NCBI GenBank assembly: GCA_017640605.1
Contig: JAEPQH010000018.1
Location: forward strand, 1 to 64,000
Source of the DNA: Balneolaceae bacterium
GTDB taxonomy: Bacteria; Bacteroidota; Rhodothermia; Balneolales; Balneolaceae
Direction: 5' to 3'
DNA length: 64,000 bases
Below are positions 18,769 to 25,057 of this stretch, in pieces. Every line of letters starts with the position of its first letter. Positions within the stretch are counted from its first letter, which is position 1. The notes beneath the pieces were generated by a model. That model worked only from the letters and a program-made list of their open reading frames with translations. It searched no databases and was not told the origin of the DNA. The position numbers and the translations under genes were made by a program.

Positions 18769-18794
18769 GTAAACTAATAGCATAATAAGTTTAC
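18769..18794. promoter_or_regulatory. Inverted repeat between pilin cassettes
   Basis: GTAAACT (18769-18775) and AGTTTAC (18788-18794) form a perfect 7-base inverted repeat with a 12-base spacer, in the 107-base gap between the two pilin-like cassettes. It may be an operator or a weak RNA hairpin. It is not followed by a T-run, so it is not a standard terminator. Confidence 0.45.
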
Positions 18795-18802
18795 GAATAG
18801 TA

Positions 18803-18832
18803 GATTTATTACAATAATAAAAGTAATAAATC
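18803..18832 (+). promoter_or_regulatory. Hairpin abutting the start codon of cassette 2
   Basis: GATTTATTAC (18803-18812) and GTAATAAATC (18823-18832) form a perfect 10-base inverted repeat with a 10-base spacer. It ends one base before the ATG at 18834. In RNA it would be an AU-rich stem occupying the usual ribosome landing region. It may tune translation of cassette 2 relative to cassette 1, or bind a protein as an operator. Confidence 0.5.
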
Positions 18833-18833
18833 A

Positions 18834-19253
18834 ATGAGCAGTTACGCTGAGTTAACATATTTGATTGGAGCGATGGTTATTTTTGGGTTTCTATCCTTAA
18901 ATACCGCACGAAGTTTCAACTCAAACCGACAGGCAATTTACCAAGCCGAAGCCGAATACCGTGCAATTGCTGTTGCTCAGGACGAATTGGATAAAGTGCA
19001 ATGGATATATGATTCCGACGAATTAGATCCAAGTAGTGGTAACTATGTATACTCAAGCTACCCTATTGAAGAAGTACATAATTACGGATCGAGTGATCAA
19101 TACAGTTCTACTTTTATCATAAATGGTACTTCAGAATTAATTGAGGATACCGGTTCGATGAAAAAATACCAGGTAACGGTTTCTGTACTCAATCAGAATG
19201 TAACACCCGAAGTATTTATTACCTTAGAATACGTTAAATCCTACACCTACTAG
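18834..19253 (+). CDS. PilV-like minor pilin protein, leaderless (cassette 2)
   Basis: This 139-residue protein has the same architecture as 16498-16998. The N terminus MSSYAELTYLIGAMVIFGFL is directly hydrophobic, with Glu at position 6 (position 5 after Met removal) and a Tyr two residues before it, exactly as in the cassette 1 protein. A helix (EAEYRAIAVAQDELDKVQ) and a short beta domain ending in EYVKSY follow, comparable to the FKFLRSFY end of its paralogue. Two bases separate it from the next gene. No prepilin peptidase or assembly ATPase gene is in the window. Confidence 0.75.
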   Translation: MSSYAELTYLIGAMVIFGFLSLNTARSFNSNRQAIYQAEAEYRAIAVAQDELDKVQWIYDSDELDPSSGNYVYSSYPIEEVHNYGSSDQYSSTFIINGTSELIEDTGSMKKYQVTVSVLNQNVTPEVFITLEYVKSYTY

Positions 19254-19255
19254 CC

Positions 19256-19837
19256 ATGAATGCAGGACTAGCCATAACATTTGTGATTGGTGGATTATTC
19301 ATGATTTCGATCCTGAATTTCAACGCTCAGGTTATAAATCAAACACAGGAACTAACACTTAACACCATCAACCAATCGAATTTAGACAACTTGGTGGATG
19401 TACTTGCAAACGATTTTAACAAGATTGGTTTTAACGCCGGCACAGCGGTCCCTTTTACTACAATAGGTGATCAAAATATAATTTTTCAGGCTGATGTGTA
19501 TGATAATGACAGCTATGGATCTACAAATATACGTTGGTATTTCGACACCAGTGATGCCGTAAACAGCACCAATCCAAACGATTATTATTTAAAAAGAGTG
19601 GGTCCGATTGGCACCAACTCGTACGGAACCATTGAGTTTCCGGTAGTTTATTTCGATTTGAATTACTACACAGCGGACGGTACTCCAACAACTACGTTGG
19701 CCTCTGTTAAAAAAATCGAAGTTGAATTAATGGTTGAAACAGTAGAACCATACACAGTTAATAACGGGAATCAGCAATATCCTAGATTAATCTGGAAACG
19801 AATTTTTGTACCGAACAATATCAACTTACCATATTAA
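19256..19837 (+). CDS. PilW-like minor pilin protein, leaderless (cassette 2)
   Basis: This 193-residue paralogue of 17000-17614 has an N-terminal hydrophobic helix (MNAGLAITFVIGGLFMISIL). The amphipathic helix ends in LANDFNKIGFNAG, equivalent to LNYDLPKIGYN in cassette 1. A beta-rich domain follows with NPNDYYLKR and a C-terminal LIWKRIF segment equivalent to TAWTKRY in cassette 1. It is the middle gene of the second trio. The shared order and conserved junction spacing show that the whole trio was duplicated as a unit. Confidence 0.75.
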   Translation: MNAGLAITFVIGGLFMISILNFNAQVINQTQELTLNTINQSNLDNLVDVLANDFNKIGFNAGTAVPFTTIGDQNIIFQADVYDNDSYGSTNIRWYFDTSDAVNSTNPNDYYLKRVGPIGTNSYGTIEFPVVYFDLNYYTADGTPTTTLASVKKIEVELMVETVEPYTVNNGNQQYPRLIWKRIFVPNNINLPY

Positions 19838-19846
19838 GGAGCAGTT

Positions 19847-21319
19847 ATGGGAAGAAGTTTATTATTCTTAGTAAGCGGACTTACAATTTTAACGGGGATT
19901 GTGCAGGTAAACAACCAAGACCGTGTGGCCGAAATACCTGTTGTAACTACCGATTATTACAAGGCGCAACAAGCCAGAAATCTGTCTAAAAGTTTAATCG
20001 ACAATGCGGTTGAAACGATGAAAGACAATAACAACTGGGTAGGCAGCATCGACATAGATGAGGTAGTGGATACCAAAGCTTTACTATCACGCTCGAATGA
20101 AGGTCGAAAAAAACTAAGCCTTGGATTAATGGAACTCGACGAAGTTATTGCTATTGAACAACAAACTGAAGAATTATTGGATCAATCCGGAATCACCATT
20201 CCAATTAATTTAGAAGGCTCACTTAGCAGCTATACCCAAGACAGCCAAAACAAACCGAACAATAGTGTAGGTAGTTGGGACGAATATAAAGTACTGCTGG
20301 TAAGTTCAAGCACATACGATGATATTGAAGTGACTACCGAAGTGTTGATGCAACGAGATTCCTTTAGTAAGTATTCCTACATGACTCAATCTGAGTTAGC
20401 TGCTAATGGCTCTACCATTTGGTTTATGGATCAGGATAACATTTATGGCCCAATCCATACCAATGGGCAATTCGCGATGTCTGGTGCACCCTCTTTTTAT
20501 GGATTGGTTACGAGCCCAAATATGTGGCGAGCTCACAGTACCAACCCAACAAATCCTAACTTTTATGGTGGAGAAAACTTCAACGCACCGCTAAAAAGTG
20601 AACCTACTAGTTACGAAATTAATCGACTTGTTGCTGCTGCTAACGATGGTGGGAAAAGATACTCAGGGGATATTGATGTAGATTTTTACTATGATTCAGA
20701 TCATGGCTATGCTGATATTTCTTATGGTGGCTCACCTGGGAATGGTTGTGCTAACTGGATGTGGTGGTGTACTCCCATTCCACCAACACCCCCCACTGTT
20801 GAAACGGTGAACCTGGCCGACATTAATGGTGTGATTTCTACCGACGGTGAAATTGACGTAGAAGGTGAAGTTAGCGGGAGTGTTACTTTGCATTCAGAGG
20901 ATAGAATCGAAATTATGGGAGATATCACGTACCGCGTTAACCCCCTTGCCGATTCAACGTCTGCCGATCTACTCGGTTTGGTAAGCGAAGGAGATGTTGT
21001 AGTTGATCGATATGCCCATTCGGCTAATGGTTCGCAAGATTTAACCATTCATGCATCTATTGTAGCGCTAAATACCTCTTTTACCGTAGAAAACTATAAT
21101 TCTGGTGGTAGCAAAGGTACACTAAATATGTTAGGTGGAATCATTCAACAAAATCGTGGACCAGTTGGCACCTTCTCCGGAAGTACGGTAGTTTCCGGCT
21201 ACATCAAGAATTACCAGTACGACAACCGGTTAAAGGCAACTATTCCACCATCATTCCCAAGAGAAAGTGTTTTCTCAATTGTATACTGGAAAGACGAAGT
21301 AAACAAAAGCAATAACTAA
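19847..21319 (+). CDS. PilX-like minor pilin protein, enlarged (cassette 2)
   Basis: This 490-residue paralogue of 17623-18726 starts MGRSLLFLVSGLTILTGIV and continues with a YYKAQQARNLSKSLIDNAVE helix. It is preceded by AAGGAG at 19836-19841, the same strong ribosome binding site as in cassette 1. The middle contains FMDQDNIYGPIHTNGQFAMSG, and the C-terminal part has GEVSGSVTLHSEDRIEIMGDITY and repeated strands, a polymer-forming fold. A CANWMWWCTPIPPTPP segment (around 20748-20790) has two Cys that could form a disulphide. It probably sits at the tip or base of a pilus-like fibre, by analogy with PilX/GspK; this is inference. Confidence 0.75.
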   Translation: MGRSLLFLVSGLTILTGIVQVNNQDRVAEIPVVTTDYYKAQQARNLSKSLIDNAVETMKDNNNWVGSIDIDEVVDTKALLSRSNEGRKKLSLGLMELDEVIAIEQQTEELLDQSGITIPINLEGSLSSYTQDSQNKPNNSVGSWDEYKVLLVSSSTYDDIEVTTEVLMQRDSFSKYSYMTQSELAANGSTIWFMDQDNIYGPIHTNGQFAMSGAPSFYGLVTSPNMWRAHSTNPTNPNFYGGENFNAPLKSEPTSYEINRLVAAANDGGKRYSGDIDVDFYYDSDHGYADISYGGSPGNGCANWMWWCTPIPPTPPTVETVNLADINGVISTDGEIDVEGEVSGSVTLHSEDRIEIMGDITYRVNPLADSTSADLLGLVSEGDVVVDRYAHSANGSQDLTIHASIVALNTSFTVENYNSGGSKGTLNMLGGIIQQNRGPVGTFSGSTVVSGYIKNYQYDNRLKATIPPSFPRESVFSIVYWKDEVNKSNN

Positions 21320-21320
21320 C

Positions 21321-21716
21321 GTGCGAACACTATCTTATTTAGTATTTTTTATTACTCTTTTTATTTCAACCCCAGGCTATCTTCAAGCTCAAACTTCGAT
21401 CACGTTTAGTGTAAATCTGAAGCCACAGCTTGAAGATAGCACTTTTATACCCGGTCGAGATCAAATCAAAATTGTTGGCGATCTCTATCCAATCAACACT
21501 CCCAACCCCTATTATCTGGTAGATGAAGCACCTCGGGACAGCATCTACTCCATCACCGTACGGTTTTCATCCAGATTTAGAAATCAGATGCTCAATTACA
21601 ATTTTGAGATGACATCTAATTATGTACGCCTTACCGAAGTACTGCCACGTTCAATTCAACTACAAGGCAGAGAAATCGAGCTAGACCCTTTCTATTTCAA
21701 TGCCTTCGCGTGGTGA
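21321..21716 (+). CDS. Small secreted beta-sandwich protein
   Basis: This 131-residue protein starts at GTG 21321, one base after the PilX-like stop, so it belongs to the same transcript. It has a signal peptide (to about residue 23, ending YLQAQ). The mature part begins TSITFSVNLKPQLEDSTFIPGRD.I.IVGDLYP, resembling the short 'VTF.V.M......F....D.V.V.G' beta-sandwich domains found in many Bacteroidota secreted proteins. I do not recognise a precise family. Its role in the pilin cluster is unknown. Confidence 0.7.
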   Translation: MRTLSYLVFFITLFISTPGYLQAQTSITFSVNLKPQLEDSTFIPGRDQIKIVGDLYPINTPNPYYLVDEAPRDSIYSITVRFSSRFRNQMLNYNFEMTSNYVRLTEVLPRSIQLQGREIELDPFYFNAFAW

Positions 21717-21805
21717 AATCAGTCTTTATCCATTAGCCTTAATTAAGAAAGATTAACTGCCTTGCTGCAATCAAAATCTTAACTTTAGGTAAACTTGGAT
21801 TAATC

Positions 21806-22303
21806 ATGATAAGGCACTTTTTCACATTTATTTTCTTATTTATTTTCAGTGCTTTAGTACAAGCTCAGGATAATAATGTAACTGCCAATATTAATATTGA
21901 AGCAAATGTTATTCAGTCTATTGAGTTGATAACTGTAAATTCTATGACATTTGGTAACACTCAACCCGGTCAAGAAGTTATTTATGTGAATCCAATCACT
22001 GATTTAAATGCGGGTTACATGATTGCTTATGGTACTCCGGGAGCAGAATTCCGCTTAGATTATGAATTAAACAGACAACTAACTCGTATTGAAGGGGAAG
22101 GATTTTTAAATTTCCGCTACGAACTTTCAGCAAACTCAATTGAAGATCAAACTAGTTCAGAACTAATCGAATACGAAAATCGAAACCTAAGATTTAATTC
22201 TGAAGGCATTTATTATATATGGGTTGGCGGTGAAGTAAATCTAGAAAATGCACGTCCGGGAAACTACGAAGGCGACTTTACTATAGAAATCGATTACATC
22301 TGA
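21806..22303 (+). CDS. DUF4402 pilin-like subunit 1
   Basis: This 165-residue protein has a signal peptide ending ALVQAQ, then the N-terminal strand NVTANINIEANV. It has the DUF4402 hallmark MTFGNTQPG, where the Phe-Gly follows the first strand. The C terminus ends GNYEGDFTIEIDYI: Tyr is penultimate and Gly is 14th from the end, the signature of chaperone-usher pilus subunits recognised by PapD-type chaperones. It is the first of four such genes upstream of a chaperone and usher. A TAACTTTAG box at 21780-21788 could be a promoter remnant, but its spacing to an upstream TTG is short. Confidence 0.85.
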   Translation: MIRHFFTFIFLFIFSALVQAQDNNVTANINIEANVIQSIELITVNSMTFGNTQPGQEVIYVNPITDLNAGYMIAYGTPGAEFRLDYELNRQLTRIEGEGFLNFRYELSANSIEDQTSSELIEYENRNLRFNSEGIYYIWVGGEVNLENARPGNYEGDFTIEIDYI

Positions 22304-22304
22304 T

Positions 22305-22892
22305 ATGAGATTAGTAATTGTTACCATTTTAAGCGTATTATTTTCTTTGAGCAGCCTTGCTCAAGAGATTGATTTTGGTGACTATAGCGCACTATACTCG
22401 ATTAGTTTGACAGAACTAAGTCCTGGAATGAACCTAAATTTTGGTACTGTTGCTGATAATGAAGGACTTGTTTCGATTGACATTAATGATGCTAAAATAT
22501 ATGCAATTGAAGGAGTGAAATATCTAGATATAATAGTAGATATTACTGCAGATCAATTTTTATTACTTGACGGGAATCTATCCTATGCATCAGATCCTAC
22601 TCGGAGAATTGAACTGACAATGGCTGCTGCTTACGCTAACATGGGTATTCAAGATCCTAGCCAAGCAATTATTTTTAATGTTTTTGGAACAACAGCCAGT
22701 GCTCAGTTTCCTATCAAATATCGTGGAAACGCCCCTCCTGGCCCACCACCAACTCCTGTTTATCAAGGCTATGACCCTACTGTTTTCAATGAAACAGCGT
22801 ATCTATATATATATGCCTCAATAAATCTTCCAGGAGGTATTGTCGCAGGAAGCTATACTGGAAATATTAATGTGAGTATAAGTTATGATTAA
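22305..22892 (+). CDS. DUF4402-like pilin subunit 2
   Basis: This 195-residue secreted protein starts one base after subunit 1. The signal peptide ends SSLAQ. The domain contains LNFGTVADNEG, the equivalent of the DUF4402 FG turn, a proline-rich loop (PPGPPPTPVYQG) and a C terminus GSYTGNINVSISYD. Gly is 14th from the end and Tyr is penultimate, as expected of a chaperone-usher subunit. It is more diverged than the fourth subunit and may be a minor or tip subunit. Its end overlaps subunit 3 by eight bases. Confidence 0.8.
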   Translation: MRLVIVTILSVLFSLSSLAQEIDFGDYSALYSISLTELSPGMNLNFGTVADNEGLVSIDINDAKIYAIEGVKYLDIIVDITADQFLLLDGNLSYASDPTRRIELTMAAAYANMGIQDPSQAIIFNVFGTTASAQFPIKYRGNAPPGPPPTPVYQGYDPTVFNETAYLYIYASINLPGGIVAGSYTGNINVSISYD

Positions 22893-23415
22893 CTTGAAAC
22901 TCATCTTAGCATTATCGATCAGTATATTTTTTAGTTCAAACACTCTTGCACAGTTTATTAATCTTCAGATTAGAGTCGAACCTGAGCTAAGTGCGACGGT
23001 TGAACAAGACCTAAATTTTGGTCAGCTTGTTGTAAATTCTGGCCCTTCTATTATCGAACTCGGAGATATTAACATGGGCATCTTCAATATTCGTTCCTAC
23101 TATACTCAAAACGTTTTTGTTCAATTACAGGTTCCTGATGCTTTGACCCATATTAACCCAGCTATAAATGACGTTATCCCACTTGAATTGGGAGTAGCAT
23201 ACAACAACTCTGGGACACGAAATTTAGATGAAAGTATTATTTTATCAGAAAATTTTGGGTTTTTACCAATATACAGTGCCACTAGCACGGGTTATACTAC
23301 CAACACTGAAATCTGGCAAGAAATGTATCTATATGTTTTCGGTTCAATAATTATTGGTAATGTTAATGAAGGTGAATACAACGGTGAAGTTACCTTACTG
23401 ATAGAGTATGATTAA
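22885..23415 (+). CDS. DUF4402-like pilin subunit 3
   Basis: This 176-residue secreted protein has a signal peptide ending SNTLAQ and an N-terminal strand of alternating hydrophobics (FINLQIRVEPELSATV) suitable as a donor strand. LNFGQLVVNSG is its FG turn. The C terminus EGEYNGEVTLLIEYD again has Gly 14th from the end and Tyr penultimate. Its ATG lies within the end of subunit 2 (overlap ATGATTAA), indicating translational coupling of subunits 1-3. It is probably a minor pilin. Confidence 0.8.
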   Translation: MINLKLILALSISIFFSSNTLAQFINLQIRVEPELSATVEQDLNFGQLVVNSGPSIIELGDINMGIFNIRSYYTQNVFVQLQVPDALTHINPAINDVIPLELGVAYNNSGTRNLDESIILSENFGFLPIYSATSTGYTTNTEIWQEMYLYVFGSIIIGNVNEGEYNGEVTLLIEYD

Positions 23416-23477
23416 GCTAGTTTTTATAGACGTTTTTAATTAAAGGTTTTTAACTAGGAGAAAAAAAGAACTATCAA

Positions 23478-23485
23478 TAGCTTTG
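23478..23485 (+). promoter_or_regulatory. Candidate TAnnTTTG -7 box of the major pilin
   Basis: TAGCTTTG matches the Bacteroidota -7 consensus TAnnTTTG exactly and lies 34 bases before the ATG at 23520. I see no clear TTG at the expected -33 distance, so the call is tentative. A separate promoter would fit the terminator after this gene and the higher dose expected of a major subunit. Confidence 0.4.
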
Positions 23486-23519
23486 TATAGAATTTTAAAA
23501 CAACCAAATCCACACCACA

Positions 23520-24056
23520 ATGAAAAATTTAAAAAACCTTCTTTCGATTTTTGCTGTAGCAGGTCTGTTTGCAACTGGTGCTTTCGCACAATCAACAAGT
23601 GAGAATGCTACTGTTTCTGCTGAAGCTTCAATTGTATCAGCAATTACCGTTGCTAATAATGCTGATCTTCTTTTTGGAGATATTTTAACTTCAGAAACTC
23701 CTACAATAGCAGCTACTGCAGCTAATGCTGGATCTGTTAGTATTACTGGTGCAACTAATGGCCAAACCTTAAATATCTCAGCGGTATTTCCTGCGACTCT
23801 TACAGATGGAACTCCTGCTAATGATCTAGATCTAGGTTCCTACGACATTGCTGTCCGTACTGATGGTACCGACGATGCTACTGGGGCTACATCACCAGGA
23901 GATGAGGCGACTGCAACACAAACAGTTACTGGTTCTTTCACAGCTACAACAAACACCATGTATGTATACGTAGGTGCTCAAATCACAGACGCATCAAGCG
24001 GTGTTGCTGGTAATGATTATTCAAATGACATTACTGTGACTATTTCTTACAATTAA
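23520..24056 (+). CDS. DUF4402 pilin, probable major subunit
   Basis: This 178-residue secreted protein has a signal peptide ending ATGAFAQ, a small, Ala/Thr-rich mature domain and the donor-strand-like segment ENATVSAEASIVSAITV. LLFGDILTS is the DUF4402 turn, and the C terminus GNDYSNDITVTISYN has a penultimate Tyr; the matching Gly is 15th rather than 14th from the end. The low-complexity, compact composition, its own putative promoter and the strong terminator right after it suggest the abundant shaft subunit. It is the subunit nearest the chaperone and usher genes. Confidence 0.88.
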   Translation: MKNLKNLLSIFAVAGLFATGAFAQSTSENATVSAEASIVSAITVANNADLLFGDILTSETPTIAATAANAGSVSITGATNGQTLNISAVFPATLTDGTPANDLDLGSYDIAVRTDGTDDATGATSPGDEATATQTVTGSFTATTNTMYVYVGAQITDASSGVAGNDYSNDITVTISYN

Positions 24057-24073
24057 TTTGTAAGCTCTAATTT

Positions 24074-24113
24074 AAAAGTCTCATTGTTTCTATGACAATG
24101 AGACTTTTTTTTT
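24074..24113 (+). terminator. Rho-independent terminator after the major pilin
   Basis: AAAAGTCTCATTGT and ACAATGAGACTTTT form a perfect 14-base stem with a 7-base loop, extended by a T-run. It separates the abundant pilin transcript from the chaperone-usher-motor operon. Confidence 0.9.
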
Positions 24114-24220
24114 ATGTATTGTTTTATAAATCTTATAATACTCTATATAAAATAAAGATTGGTACAATTTTCCATTTTTTTAGTTAAGTTTTGACCACAT
24201 TGATATATCATCCTACTATA

Positions 24221-25057
24221 ATGAAGAATATTCGACTTTACGCGGTTATTGCTTTTTTTGTGCTGTCCCCTCTTTATTTAAATGCGCAAGTCACCATTGC
24301 ACCTACAAACATGTTCATTGATGGTAATGCCAGATTTGGAACATACATGGTGATAAATAATTCGAATGAAACGCAGGAAATTTCTATTGATTTCCTTTTT
24401 GCATACAGCCAAACTGACGAACAAGGCAACAGAAGTATAATACAAGATGACTCTGCAGCGGCCGAGCAATATTCAATCGCTGAATTCATTCGTGCTTTTC
24501 CTCGAAACTTCACACTAGCTTCTGGTCAAAGGCAAGTTGTACGACTGAGATTAAATCCACCAAATGACTTAGAAGATGGAACCTATTGGGCTAGAATTAA
24601 AACAGGTTCTACTCCAGAATCACCTCCATTAGAACTCCAATCAAATAATGCGGTAGCTGCACGTGTAGGTATTAGAGTTGAGCAAGTAACCGGACTTTTT
24701 TTTAAAAAAGGGAATACTACTACTGGAATAGAAGTAACAGAAATATCTACAGAGTACGATCAACTAACTGATAAGTTAAACGTTTATATTGATATAAACA
24801 GAACTGGCAACAGTCCTTTTCTCGGTTCTATTACAACATCATTAATAAATGAAAATGGTGAAATAGTTCGCGAAAGTTTTATTTCTACCTCGATTTATTT
24901 TGATGGGGTACAAAAGAGTGAATTTGATATTGCGGATATCCCAAATGGACAATATACCATAAGAGTGCAATTTGAAAGTTCACGTGCAGACATTCCTAGT
25001 TCAGATATTATCCAAATGCCTACTGTCATCGAAACAACAACATTTACCAAGCGTTGA
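24221..25057 (+). CDS. PapD-like periplasmic pilus chaperone
   Basis: This protein (278 residues from the ATG at 24221) has a signal peptide ending LYLNAQ. The upstream TTG at 24191 would add a non-signal-like extension. The N-terminal immunoglobulin-like domain shows the PapD pattern: VTIAPTNMFIDG, a Y.VINNSNETQEISIDF strand, then FPRNFTLASGQRQVVRLR and L.DGTYWARIKT. In the family this domain caps pilus subunits by donor-strand complementation and delivers them to the usher. The position of PapD Arg8 appears to be Asn here by my hand alignment, while an Arg in AARVGIRVE may replace Lys112. Its stop overlaps the usher start in TTGA, so the two are coupled. Confidence 0.88.
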   Translation: MKNIRLYAVIAFFVLSPLYLNAQVTIAPTNMFIDGNARFGTYMVINNSNETQEISIDFLFAYSQTDEQGNRSIIQDDSAAAEQYSIAEFIRAFPRNFTLASGQRQVVRLRLNPPNDLEDGTYWARIKTGSTPESPPLELQSNNAVAARVGIRVEQVTGLFFKKGNTTTGIEVTEISTEYDQLTDKLNVYIDINRTGNSPFLGSITTSLINENGEIVRESFISTSIYFDGVQKSEFDIADIPNGQYTIRVQFESSRADIPSSDIIQMPTVIETTTFTKR

